Assembly: GCA_910890315.1 (NCBI GenBank)
Contig: CAJVGD010000002.1
Coordinates: 1,116,001-1,180,000 of the forward strand
Reading direction: 5' to 3'
From: Serendipita indica DSM 11827
Lineage: Eukaryota; Basidiomycota; Agaricomycetes; Sebacinales; Serendipitaceae
DNA length: 64,000 nucleotides
Positions 15,957-28,679 of this stretch are shown one piece after another; position 1 is the first letter of the stretch, and each line of letters opens with the position of its first letter. A model generated the notes under the pieces. That model saw only the letters and a program-made list of their open reading frames with translations. It did no database searches and was not told the DNA's origin. The position numbers were made by a program, and so were the translations under genes.

Positions 15957-18900
15957 ATGTCTTCTGCATCCAAATTCGCCCGCGCCAATCTCGAAGACGT
16001 CGTCGGTGCCCTCAACCAGGAGGAGGCCATCAGCTTGATCAGTGGCGTGGGCTTTTGGAATACTGCGGCCATTCCTAGGCTCAATGTTCCATCTATAAAG
16101 GTAACTGTTTGCTTCTTTTCGTGCTTCACTGGTACTCACGCTTATCGCAAGGTGTCTGATGGGCCGAACGGTGTCCGAGGAAATAGATTCTTTAATTCGA
16201 CACCAGCAAAGGCTATTCCAGTATGCACCTAACGTCGTCTCATTGACTCGTTGTGCTGATTCTGCGTAGAGTGCAACCGCCCTTGGGTCCACGTTCGACA
16301 CCGACTTGATTCACGAGGTCGCTTCCAAGCTTCTCGCTCCCGAAGCTAAGCTGCGGGCTGCGTCCGTCATTCTCGGGCCGACAGTCAATATACAACGTGT
16401 ATGTCTAGATATATCACCTAGACAGTCACTAACGTCTTTTGTAGTCCCCCCTTGGGGGTAGAGTAAGTTCACGCTGCCCTGCAGATTGCATGCTCATACG
16501 GAAACTAGAGCTTCGAATCGTTTTCCGAGGACCCGACTCTTTCGGGAAGGATTGCTGCTGCCTATGTAGACGGTCTTCAGCGGCAAGGTATTGGAGCATG
16601 CATCAAACACTTTGTCGCAAATGACCAAGAAGACGACCGTCAAGGCGTCAGTGCCGAGGTTTCGCCGCGTGCTCTGCGAGAGATCTATCTGATGCCCTTT
16701 ATGTTGGCCGAGAAACTTGCCAAGCCCTGGTATGTCCAGCCATCGTCTTTGGATTTGCCACTTATCGCTATTATCACTTCTAGGGCCTACATGACATCGT
16801 AAGACTCGTTTCCTAGGTGTGAATGCCTGCTCATTTGACCCAGCTATAACAAAGTCAATGGTCTCCACGCGTCTGAAAACCCCTTCCTATTGAAGGATGT
16901 TCTTCGCAAAGACTGGGGATCAGAAACAACAGTCATGAGCGACTGGTTTGGAGTTTACAGCATTTCCGATTCTATCAATGCCGGACTCGACCTCGAAATG
17001 CCAGGAACCCGCGCTTTCCGGAGCCAGTACCAAGTCTCTTGGTCGATTCATTCCCGTAAAACGACACTAGATACCGTCAAGCAAAGGGCGCATAATGTAC
17101 TCAAACTCGTGCAGAAATGCGCCGCTGGCGCTCCCGAGGTTAGATGACTTTTATGCACAAGGATCTTGAATTAACGGCGTTGCAGCTGCTCGATGGCGAT
17201 GGGGAAGAGCGTACTGAAGACAAGGAGGAAGACAAAGCTCTCATGCGCAGTCTTGCCGCACAGACTATAGTCCTACTCAAGAATGAGGGTAATGTCCTAC
17301 CTCTTCAACAGAACCCGAAGAAGATTGCAATCATCGGCGGAAACGCAAAGGCCAATATTCTTTCCGGTGGAGGGTCGGCATCCCTCAAGCCCTCCTTCCT
17401 CATCACGCCGTTCGAGGGTATAACCGCGGCGCTCGGAAAAGATACTAAAGTCTTGTACACCGAAGGAGCTCAAGGTATGTTATCTGCAAGCTAAGATTGT
17501 TTGCTCATTCGCATATATAGCGCTGAACACTCTGCCAAATTTTGAGCGCGAGGTGGTTACTTCCGATGGACAATTTGGCTTCGACGGCGCCTGGTACTCT
17601 CATGATGAAAACGACCAGCCCCTTCCCGAACCTATGCTCACTCAGCGTATCGACTCCTCTCTGATGTTCCTCTTTGATGGCGTCCCTTCGGGCCTGACAC
17701 CTAGATACACTTTCCGGTGTACCGGGCACTTCAAGCCTCGTGATGAGGATCAGCTTTGGAACTTTGGCTCGACAGCAATTGGTCGCTCCAGAGTCTACAT
17801 CGACGGCAACCTCGTTGTCGATACGTGGACTAATCAACGAATGGGCAAGGCGTTCTTTGGCATGGGTTGTGAAGAAATGCGTGGACAATTTCACCTCAAG
17901 CAAGGCGTCGCGCACGAGGTAGTGCTCGAGTTCACCAACCTTCGCGGCCAGAAGGCGGGAGAGGATACTCCAATTACAACGCCCGTAACAGAGCCAGGTG
18001 TTCAGTTTGGTGCTGCACCATGTCTCGACGAGGAGCGTGAGATTGAGAAGGCTGTGGCGATAGCTAAAGAGGCAGACGTCGCTATCCTCGTCGTTGGACT
18101 CAACGCTGATTTCGAAACGGAGGGCTACGACCGTACTACCCTCAAGCTGCCCGGAAGGACAGACGAGCTCGTGAGGCGGGTGGCACAGGCCAACAAGAAC
18201 ACCGTCGTCGTCACTCAAGCGGTAAGCGTACATAAGACGGGAATTAGCGGAGAGTTTGACTTCTTTTCATCAGGGTTCTTCGATTGAGATGCCTTGGGTA
18301 GACGAAGTGCCCGCACTCATACACTCGTGGTACCTCGGCAACTCAACTGGAGAAGCAATAGCAGACGTACTCTTTGGAAAAGTCAACCCGAGTGCCAAGC
18401 TCTCGCTCACATTCCCGAGGAGACTCGAGGACACGCCTTCTTATGGCCACATGGGCTCGGAGAACGGCACGGTGTGGTACGCTGAGAACCTCTTCGTCGT
18501 GCGTACATCCCTTTTCTTCATCGAACAAACACTTACACTCTTTCCTTAGGGCTACAAACATTATGTTCACAAAGCCATTCCGACACTGTTCCCCTTTGGC
18601 TATGGTCTGTCCTACTCCAGCTTTGAGTTCTCCAACCTTCAAGTCTCGCAACCGTCCGGACCGGAGTTTACTTTCAGCGCCAAGGTCACAGTGCAAAATA
18701 CTGGATCCGTCGTCGGCTCGGAAGTCGTTCAGATCTACGTCTCACCGTCCTCGACAACAAAGCTCACGCATCCAGTCTATTCGTTGCGTGGCTTTGCAAA
18801 GGCAAAGGACGTTCAACCTGGGAAGTGTGTCGAAGTGGAAGTCACATTGGATAAGTATGCGCTCAGCTACTGGTGCGATGTACGCAACCAGTGGAAGATT

Positions 18901-19002
18901 GAAGCGGGGACATACAAAGTCATGGTCGGAGTTTCGGCTGAAAAGATGATTCTCACGAATGAAGTCAACGTCGAAAAAGAAAACTACTGGAACGGTTTGT
19001 AA
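15957..19002 (+). CDS. GH3 beta-glucosidase with PA14 insertion, intracellular
   Basis: Hydrolyses beta-glucosides. The gene has about eight short introns and encodes about 850 residues. The N-terminal GH3 barrel has VSDGPNGVRG, ILGPTVNIQR, GACIKHFVANDQEDDR and VMSDWFGVYS, whose Asp is the usual nucleophile. The second domain starts near TIVLLKNEGNVLPL. A PA14 domain is inserted (REVVTSDGQFGFDGAWY to HEVVLEFTNLRG), as in many fungal beta-glucosidases. After it come HSWYLGNSTGEAIADVLFGK, PFGYGLSYSSFEF and a C-terminal fibronectin-III-like domain. No signal peptide is visible at the ATG (MSSASKFARAN), so the enzyme is probably cytosolic. The nearby GT90 gene is divergent. Confidence 0.93.
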
Positions 19003-19934
19003 AAGACTGCTTCGATTGTATCAAGAATGAATGAAACAGGTTTAACGGATGTCTCTCAACAATCTGGTCCTCATGAACATGACTTGGAGAGAATTAAACG
19101 TCTCCCAGTGAAGTCGAAGCTATCTGATGTAGGCTCGTTCAATCATCCTAATCCATGTCGCCCGTAGGTTGAATCCACTAAATCTGTAGCCAAGTGTCCT
19201 CTGGGGTTCTGAGAGTTATTGCGCTTTCAAAGGGCAGGCCGGGTCAAGCACAGAGGATAATTCAGGTGAGAAACGACAAGTACTTTTCAAGATATCAGAA
19301 ATACCAGATTCAGTCGGCTTGGAAGGTGAACGACTTGAATTTATCCCATGTGGCTGTTTATTGGAACATGGCGCTATATTTCCGACTGTCTTATACCAGT
19401 ACAAGTTAACGGTCGTTCGTATGTAAACAAAAATTCGACTTGCTTCACGCCTTTGATCTTGGCCCCAGATTTGCGACGGGACTAATGCCAGAAAGGAACA
19501 TTGATCACGCTGGATGTTCGGCGTCCTTTCAGTAGGCCGCGAGTCTCCCAATTAATGTATTTTCTGATTGGAGGTAAACAGATGGATTCTGAACAGAAGG
19601 GGCCTGTTGGGTAATCTTGCCGGGGTTTATGCTTAAATGTCTCTTCACATTCACAAGTCAAGTCACATTGAGATGTCGAGCGCCCTTATGGTATTCAGAT
19701 GAGGCTTCGCGGGATCAACTGAAGTTTGCACTCGGAATCAAGTTCGGATTCACCACACGCGATCACACTCAAAGGCAATCTCAATTCTGGGATAAGACCT
19801 AATATCCCTTGTTTAAATACATCCAGATACGCGTGAACGTTGCCCCGGGGAATATCAGGTGTGGGAGCACGTCGGGAGGTGTCCGAAATTGTCGAGTCCT
19901 TTCCTTGGGTACAAGGACTCGACGTTTTATCGCC
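19003..19934. other. intergenic, no gene recognised
   Basis: About 0.93 kb between the convergent GH3 and DUF4360 genes. I see no coherent coding pattern or RNA gene. Confidence 0.5.
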
Positions 19935-20962
19935 TCACTTGCACTTGGAGAAGGTGAACTGGAATGTCTGGTTCAACTTGGTGTCGATCTGAGGAACAAT
20001 CAGTACGAGCTCGGTCGAGAGGACTGGACATACAGAATCGGTTGCAATGTAACCAGAACCCTTGGTGTTCCTGCTGTTGCTGACCTGGAGGGCGCTGTTG
20101 ATGTTGAGGACGGTGTTTGTTCCACAGGGGCTGAGCACCGTGGTGGCCAAATCGAAAGAGTCGCGATACCTGAACAATCCTTAACATCAAAATCAAACGG
20201 AATGGCATCATGCGTACGTGTAGTCAGCTCCTGCGATCGGGCCATTGAGCGTCGAACGGGCGGTGGCTAGAGTGGATCATTAAACCAAATTATAGAACAA
20301 ATTGTATTGATAGATACCTTGGGCGAGCTGGCTTTGGAAATAGTAAACGGCCTGTTGAGTCGCAGTCACGCCACTATCAAGTTGGTAGTAGCCACGCTGT
20401 CCAATCATTAGCGAGCACTCGAATGTTCCTAAATCACCATACGTAGTCGACTGAAGCAATAGCGAAGGAGAATCCTCCTGGAACACGGACGCCCAGAGTG
20501 ACTTGACAACTCTTGCGGTTGCTCGAGATGGGGATACCGGGACCCGCCTCCGCCGCGAACGAGCTGAAAGTTACCGTAACCCTGAAAACGGATCAGTAGC
20601 CGCCAGCGAGAGGAGGGGATGGATACTGTACGCCGTTCTGTCAGCTAATGAACGGATCAGCCGTCAGCGAGAAGGGGGGAAAGAATTACGTACTACTCAA
20701 GACGTAATAAGCAGTACCAGCGGGGCAGCCACTACCATTAACACCGCTGGAGAATCATTAGAGAACGGGCTCTCCCATAATGTGTTGCAACGTACATGCT
20801 CGTGCTGTTGATATGTCAGATTAAACTTGAAGCAAAATCATTTATTACACACATGTTGAATCCCTCGGGAGCAACAGGAACCTGTCGCTCGACTGGGACG
20901 AGGAGAGGGGAGGCAAAGGCGGAGGCCGCCAAAACGAGCGAGACAATGGTGCTGAAGAACAT
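19935..20962 (-). CDS. secreted DUF4360 family protein
   Basis: A cysteine-containing extracellular protein of unknown function, DUF4360 family. The start [19 protein letters not shown] is a clear signal peptide, followed by [15 protein letters not shown]. Splicing through two tiny exons (9 nt at 20796-20804 and 11 nt at 20627-20637) gives the family pattern [18 protein letters not shown], then [17 protein letters not shown]. Later exons give [56 protein letters not shown] and the end FQFTFSKCK. Introns are 45-56 nt where measured. A TATA box lies about 80 nt upstream of the ATG. The micro-exons are inferred from motif continuity, not from transcripts. Confidence 0.85.
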
Positions 20963-21893
20963 TGAGAAGAGAAAATGCGGTTAATGAGCCTTGAAAGAGG
21001 GGTTCTGGTCTGCGGAAAAGTGTCCTGGATGCCCAGGCTCTTTATAGGTCTCTTGAGACCGTCTCATACGCTGAAGTGGCATCGAAGCTGTCAAATGAGT
21101 GACCTCACGCGGCGATTCTACTTGTAAAGCATGGATAAAGATGCCGTACAAAGGCACGGTCCGAGTGTTGAGGTCCAATGGGAAGGACAACGTCCGGATG
21201 AGTTCACTGCCTCTGTGCCTCTGCCGACAAACACAAGTCAAATGTCTTGATGAATCTGAAAACTGTTTAGACCCACGATGAGCACAAATCGAGTTCGAAG
21301 TCGAGAAGGCAGGCCGAAGGTGCTGACCGCCTTTTTGTCGGACGCTTACCGTGTCAACACTTGGACCCCGCCACGTCCGTCAATTAAACGTCTGTTTTGA
21401 TCCATGCAGTCCACCTGGGCACACAACTAGCCGTTCATCGGTAGAATCCTGTCTTTCTTCCAGATGCTTCAACAGCATGCAGTCGCCCATCGATCACGAA
21501 CTGAGAACCGCTCGCGAGGAATGCAAATCACACCGCCTGACCTTATCACCGTGGCTCTTTCACGTTTTTTCATAGAGCCACGGCCATTTTCATGGCGCAG
21601 ATCGACCCAAATGCTCTACTTTCGCTAGCAACCGGTAGCCTTGACAGGCCATGACGGTCACTAGATAGTGGTAGTAGCAACATGCCAATAGAACAGACAT
21701 TTTGTCTTTTAAACATTATTCCGAGATAGGGTCAAGTGACAAGATTGACATTGCCAAAAAATCCGTATGTACGGCCCCAAATGGCGCCCGTAAAGAATTA
21801 CAATCGATATCAACCGCAATGCCGCGCACAATGCCGAGCTGATGCGACGACCCATGTGACGATGATCCGCCGCTGACAAGCCGTCGCGTCGGC
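20963..21893. other. intergenic with DUF4360 promoter
   Basis: About 0.93 kb between the DUF4360 start and the RPB1 stop. It holds the TATA box at 21041-21047 and otherwise nothing I can identify. Confidence 0.5.
21041..21047 (-). promoter_or_regulatory. TATA box of the DUF4360 gene
   Basis: On the minus strand CTATAAA lies about 80 nt upstream of the DUF4360 ATG, a usual distance for a fungal TATA box. Confidence 0.5.
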
Positions 21894-24800
21894 TTATTCC
21901 CACGAGGGACTCGACTTGTACTGCGTCGAGCCGCTGTTGCCCTGTGTAGATCCTTGCGAGGTGTTTCCACTCCATTGCGGAGACGTCGGGCCTACGGTCG
22001 ACTGTCAACACCTACAAAGTAAGACAAACAAACACGTACTGTATTGAGGAGAAGCTGGGGCTGAGGTATCACGTCAGCACATACATCTATAAGACATTTG
22101 AAAGTCTTACAATACTGTGGAGCTGGGTGACGGGGTAATTGTCAGTAAGAGAGCCCTGAAAAGGGTTGATAACGCACATTTTGGAGCATAAGCAGGAGAG
22201 GTAGGAGCTGCATAATATTAAAAATAGGTGGCAAGAACCTCAGAACCAGGAACTCACAATATCTCGGTGAGGCAGGGGACATGCCCGCCGGACGGGCAGG
22301 GGACGTTGGTGAATCTGGATATCAAATCGCGTCAGCGAAATCAGATATTCACATGACTTTCTCACATTGAGGGCTGGTAGGAGAGTAGCGAGGAGACGTG
22401 GGCGCTAATAGTTACTCAGCATCGGGAGTAGAAAGGTAAACAGGGAACCCACAATACTTTGGACTTGTCGGAGAGTACCGGGGGCTAGTTGGCGAATACT
22501 TGGGACTTGTTGGGGAGTAGTGAGGGCTCGTTGGAGAGTAAGTTGGGCTCGTAGGCGAATACCGAGGGCTTGTAGGCGAGTATTTAGGACTAGTGGGCGA
22601 GTATCGAGGTGACGTTGGCGAATACTTGGGACTCGTTGGTGAATACTTAGGGCTTGTAGGGGAGTATACCGGGCTGGTAGGGCTGTACCCAGGACTGGTC
22701 GGCGAATATCTCGGACTGGTTGGGGAATAGCCTGGAGAGGTCATTCCCGGAGAATATGCTGGAGATGTAGCACTGGCACGTGTTCGGTCGAACCAAGGTG
22801 ACTGCTGCATCGGCGAGAATGGTGAGGTCGCACCGGCCATATGATGATATGGAGACATTGCTGTAATGTTCGGGGAGGTAGGGGAATAATGTCTCGGCGA
22901 GGAAGGGCTATATCCGTGTGGCGACATTCCCCCCGAGGCCGGACGCATTGGACTCGGCGCATAGCCTTGCCAATCAAATGACGGTGCGTCATCTGTACCA
23001 TTCATATGTAATGGAGAGAAGGCTGCTTGGTGGTCGACCTTCAATTCGTACGGCATCGGGGAGTTGTTGTCGTACGGTGTCATGACACCGCCCGGAGTTG
23101 CCGCGCCGTCCATTACAGAGCCCATCATGTGTGGTATCGGCACGGTTGATTCTACCATTACGTCCTTTAACATCTCCATATCCAAGGCCACGTCAAATGA
23201 CCCTGTGCCCATGGGAGCAATTTGGCCGAACATGACATTCTCGGCAATGCCGCGACAATCGTCCTTCTCTCCGAGAGACGCAGCGTCCATTAGAATTTCA
23301 ACTGTTTCCTCGAACGAGCACCTCATGAGCGCCCCAGTATCGGCTCTGTTGATACCGTGTCTGGTAATTGCTGTGAGGTTACCCTTATTCGTCATCAAGT
23401 CCACAAGAATCGCGAGATGTCGGTAGTTGACGTAGGATCCGTCAAATTCGATGACTCCTCGCAGCTCGCGCAGGAGCGAGGCCCGTGCAGCTTCAATACC
23501 AAGCACGCTGAAGATTTCCGTGCAACTATTCGATGTCGTCCTACGGAAGTCGACACCGTCGACAGCCAGAACCTTCTTCAAATTGACACCATCTGTCTCC
23601 AGCACCCACTCACGCTCCGCATCCGTCAGTGCCTTGTTTTGCAAAGTGCCGTCCGGCCGCGTGATGACTTTGTCCTTCTTGACCAAGAATACACGATCAA
23701 CCCCGGGTACACCACGAAGATCGACGGTATTGAGGAGTGTGACCTCCAGTTGACGAAGGAAGAGGTCGTCCGAGAAATCGCTCATCGCTTCCATCTTTTC
23801 TGGGGTATGCACGATACGGCAGCGAATGATCAGTTTCTCAGAATTGTCTTCACTCCAAATGATGAAAAGATCAGACGTGAACTTTTCACCGATCTTCGAC
23901 GCAACGTAGGCCATTTCAAGCTTGCGATCCAACATCTTCGACCGGTCAAGCTCCAGACGAAGCACCCAAGGCGAAAGGACATGAAGCTTCGCCTCAATCT
24001 CTGGATCGGGAATGGCAAAGAAGGCGTCGACGAAGTCCTTATCCTCCTCGATGACCGTCGTAGTTGGCTCGGGGTCGTAGTGGATCTCGACAGTCGAGGT
24101 AATGGTGCGAAGTGTTGTGAATGCGAGTTCCGTTTGGACGGCCTTGGCAAGCACACCAGTCTCCTCACGAGCGATTTCATCTTGAAGGTATACAGTCAGA
24201 ATTGGCGTCTTGATATTGGTCGCGACGTTGATGATCTCCTTGAGGCGAGGGACACCAAGTGTGACGTTCTTGCTTGATACACCAGCATAATGGAAGGTAT
24301 CTACTCGAGTCAGCCTTTGTGTTCTACAATGCTAAGAGGCAAGACTTACTGAGCGTCATCTGGGTGGCCGGCTCACCAATAGATTGAGCGGCTAGGGTAC
24401 CACACATCTCACCTGGCTGAACCAGGGATTGATTGAATCGAGTCTCGATTTCTCCTAGAACCCACTCAAAGGCTTGCTTCGTGAGATGGTACTCCTCTAA
24501 AACCGGCTTGGTGGCAAACGTGGCGCGAAGGTGCATCTTGAACATCATCGTGGCATTGTTTTGGGCCTCTAAACTCAGTTCATCATCGCCACGAACGACG
24601 ATTAAGCGACTCATAAGCTCTCGAAGCTTGTCGTAGATTTCTCCCGGATGAAGATCGCTGGCTTCGCGTCGATCGATGTGGAAAATTTGTTGCGCGTTCT
24701 GGATGACACGACGAACGTTGACTGGCATGTAGCGGTCGGCTCCGGGATCCGAGTATCTGAAAATGAACTCGCGTAGCAGTTTTCTGTCTCGTCGCAGCTC

Positions 24801-27800
24801 CTCCCACTCCGCATCGAGCTTCATTTGCAGCTCCAAGGAGTGGTCCTCGAGCCCAGGCTGAAGCACACCATGAGCAAAGCCAAGCTTCGGGTCGGTGACG
24901 TCCACTCGATATTTCCTTTCGAATGCCTGATTGGAGAGGTGGTATGTAGCCACGCTTTGACGTTCGATGAATCCACCGTCGATACCATCCTCTCCGTAGG
25001 TGAACTGGAGAATATCACCTAGCGAGTTTCGCACAGTGCCATCATAGCAAACCATGACATCCTCCAGGGCCTTAACCAGTCGTCGCTGGATATAACCAGT
25101 CTCTGCTGTTTTGATAGCTGTATCGATCAACCCTTCGCGACCAGCCATGGCATGGAAGAAGAATTCAGACGGTGTCAGACCCCTGAGGTATGAGTTCTCA
25201 ACGAAACCTCTGGATTCTGGACTGAAGTCGTCCTTTGTGAAGTGCGGCAGCGAACGATGCCGGAAGCCGAATGGAATACGCTTGCCCTCCACGCTTTGCT
25301 GACCCACCGCGACGGACATCTGTGCGATGTTGATAAAAGAGCCTTTCGACCCAGCGACGACCATCTGCTTGACGTTGTTGCTATCCTTCAGACTCTCCTG
25401 CGCCATTTTTCCGGCGGTGTCGCGGGCCTTGTTGAGGTGCATATTGACATGACTCTCAAATGACTCTCGAATCGTCATGCCAGGTTCCGCTTTGAGTCGA
25501 TCGTTGCTCGCGTCTTCGATGAGCTTTTGCACCTTTTGCTTGGCGGACAGAATGGCTTCCGAGACTCCTTGCATGGTTTGGTTATCAGCAATAGTGTCGC
25601 CGATACCGATGCTGAAGCCATTGTGGAAGAGCCAAAAGTTCACGATCATCTGAAGGCCAGAAAAGAGATCGCGACAGATTTCTGGGCCTTTTTCTCGGAA
25701 GACGACGTGAACGAGACCGCCTTGAGTGGCGCCAACCGTCTTCTTGTCAACAACTCCAAAGATGATCTCGCCATTTTCGATCATCATGCCATCATCCGCA
25801 GGAGGGTTATGACTTCGAGACTCTGGGAGCCTAAGTACGTTGATCCCTCGCGGGATACACATGCTCAATAGCTGCTTCCCGGTCCAAAGCGGCTTCGGCT
25901 TGAGGATAGTGGGTGTCGGAACGATACCGTCCCAGCCGGGAAGCCAAAGCAGGAGGTTCTGAACTTGGATCCAGTCGACAAAAGTATCGCGAAGCGTGAA
26001 CTTTCTGATACCGCATAGAGTATCCTGGACGATACCCATGACGGGTTTGTTGGCTTGTGGGGAGACAATCTGCCGAGGAACCCAAGCGATTTGGCTGAGC
26101 TCCGCTCTCGTCTCTTCGCTCTGCGGGACGCTGGCGGATCGCTTAGACAATACTTTCCATGGCAGAAAGGACGTATACGTACTGCAAATTCATTTCGTCT
26201 CCATCGAAATCGGCGTTGTAGGGAGGGGTCCTAGAGTCAGGTCAGCAGGGGTCCTGCAACAAATCTTGCACGACGTACACAGAGAGATTCAATCGGAAGG
26301 TCGAGTACGGCATAATCTTGACACGATGAGACATCATGCTCATCTTGTGTAGACTGGGCTGACGATTGAAGAGAACGTAGTCACCATCCTTCAAATGTCG
26401 CTCCACTATCCATCCAAACTGGAGGAGCGAGTCGCTTCGTTTATTGTACTTGAGATCGATACGCTCTCCGGTGTCGCGAATCACGTAACGTGCACCAGGG
26501 TATTCCTGTGGACCTCTCCGAACCAGTTCGGTGAGATACTGAATGTTGTAGCGCGTCACTAGGGCATATGATCAGCAAAGTGGCTCCACTTCAAGTAGCA
26601 ACGTACCCCTCTCTGGGTAGGTCAGTGTCATAGCAATGCTTCGCGGTACACCAACTTGATCCAGTTGGAGATTGGGATCTCCAGTGATGACCGTGCGCGC
26701 GGAGAAATCGACACGCTTTCCCATCAAATTGCCTCTTAGCCGTCCTTCCTTCCCCTTTAATCGAGCACGAATGGCCTTGATTGGTCGACCAGACTTTTGC
26801 ATTGCCTGCGGGACACCAGCGATATCGTTGTCCATATACGTCGCAACATGGTATTGCAGCAGCTGCTCGTACTCCGAGACTATGTGCGGGGGTGCACCTT
26901 CTTGCTCGCTGCGACGTACATTGCCACTCGCACGAATTATTTCGGCGAGTTTGTAGGTCAGGTCGTCTTCACTCCGCCGAACCCCGCCGTCAACCGAGAT
27001 TGAAGGTCGAACTGGCGGAGGTGGCACAGGGAGTACCGTCAGGATCATCCAATCTGGTCTTGCATAAGCTTCGGAGAGACCAAGCATCTCAAGATCAGTT
27101 GTGGAGATCTTGCGGAAGACACTGAATACGTCTTGGGCAGACACCTGGCGCTTCTCTTGCACGGTTGGACGGGATTCCTGTTTCCGTTAACAAAACGAGA
27201 TTTTGTGGCCAGGTCATTCTACCAACCTCATCGTCATTCTGCTTCTTGTAATTGAAGAACAACTTTAGGCCCTCCTTGCGAATCTGAGGTTGGTGATGGC
27301 CACAGCCTCCATGCCCTTTCTTGACCTCGACTGGCGGGCCTCCCTCCTGTTCGTCTTCCTTGACCTCATCGGGCTCACAAGTCATCTTGCCTTTACAGAC
27401 ACTCCACACAACAGCCATGCGTGCTTTGGGGTTGTTGCGTGTGAGTTTCAGTTTACTCGCAAGTTGCGGATCGGTGTACTAAATCCATTGAGAACGACAT
27501 GCAAATCATTGGTCAGCGATCCGATAAATATTTGAAACCGCCGTAGATCAGTGATAGGAAACAGATGACACTCGTTGAGATGGGCATGCAAAAGCTTCAC
27601 AGAGCTCCGACAGAGCCGTACGATGCGAGCGATCTGACAGAACTGAGAGACCGCCTCGATGCCTTTGAGTCTCGCCCAACCCTCCTTTTCACCACGCGGC
27701 CAAGCGCCCCCGAAAAAGCTCTTGCAAGGATCTACAGATGGCACGAGGGCCACCTCGGATCGAGCTACGGAGACGACCCGGTAAACCGCGGGTTCGGGGT

Positions 27801-28347
27801 TTCTCACTCGGAGAGTGAAAAGAGCCCCCAGAAAGTGTATAAGGAGTGTCATGGGAACACTCACGGGATCGACTTTCAGCTTTCCACAGTTGACACAAAT
27901 GGACTCCAAGATCTTCTTGACTTTGCCCAAGAAACCTGAACGTTGGTATCAGCCAACCGCAAAAGGAGAAGTATGATGAGTATACCTATGTGAAAGACTG
28001 GACGAGCGAGCTCAATGTGACCGAAATGCCCTGGGCACTCTGCCATACCCTCGCCACAAGTCGCACATTTGAAGTTACGGTCTATTGTCCCCATTCTTGG
28101 ATCAGCCAGACCACCTTCTTTTTGCTTTTGTTGTTCGTCCATGACTTCTGGAAACTCGATCTTTGCGACCGAGTACGCTTTCTAAAAGTTTGAGTCAGCC
28201 GCCGTGCAAGCGCCGAACAACCAAAAAGGCCTGATAAAATGCAGGGATAGACGGACTCACGATTTCATCTGGGGAAAGGATTCCAAACTGAACTTCTTTG
28301 ATCTGGCGTATGGGAGCTACAGACTGAGCGAACTGGTGACCAAGCAT
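21894..28347 (-). CDS. RPB1: DNA-directed RNA polymerase II largest subunit, Rpb1
   Basis: The catalytic core subunit of RNA polymerase II, about 1,800 residues. The start is [20 protein letters not shown] at 28347. The clamp zinc site reads [19 protein letters not shown]. The region [18 protein letters not shown], the [13 protein letters not shown] segment and [20 protein letters not shown] are standard Rpb1 blocks. The C-terminal domain (CTD) begins as degenerate heptads, then has about 13 consecutive YSPTSPx heptads in one exon (22740 down to 22453). The end of the CTD is split by six introns of 48-55 nt, all placed just after a Tyr codon. Exons there are 39, 57, 30, 12 and 21 nt, then a last one of 98 nt ending KSSPSWE. 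The VPS27 gene is divergent, 332 nt away. Confidence 0.96.
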
Positions 28348-28679
28348 GGCCGATTGCGAGAACGGATGGACAACGGACACAAGAGCGAGAGTCTATTCGA
28401 GTCTTTTAAAATATTCCTAACTAGTTGATAGATGAAAATAATAAGGTGTCGGGTCGGAATTCGTATAACAACAGCCTTGACCAAGGGTTTTTTGCAAGGG
28501 CGGAGGAGAAACGAGGGTCGATGACGCGCTAGAGAGTTGCCAACAAGCGCCTTGAGGTGTCTAAATCGACTCTGAGTGTTGTTTGTCCAGAAATTTAAGC
28601 GGTCAGTCGGCGACTCTGCAGTGGGAGACGCCAAAGTTGAGGAACCACTTAGACCCCTCCGCCCGCTGCTTGACCCGCC
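28348..28679. promoter_or_regulatory. shared spacer between RPB1 and VPS27 start codons
   Basis: A 332-nt spacer separates the two divergent ATGs, so it should hold both promoters. I see no convincing TATA box, in line with housekeeping promoters. Confidence 0.5.

Noticed and set aside
17505-18233. 242-codon open frame on the minus strand
   Set aside because: Antisense to the PA14 and GH3 exons, which have family motifs; a shadow frame.
23357-24277. 306-codon open frame on the plus strand
   Set aside because: It lies antisense to an RPB1 exon with clear polymerase motifs; it has no motif of its own.
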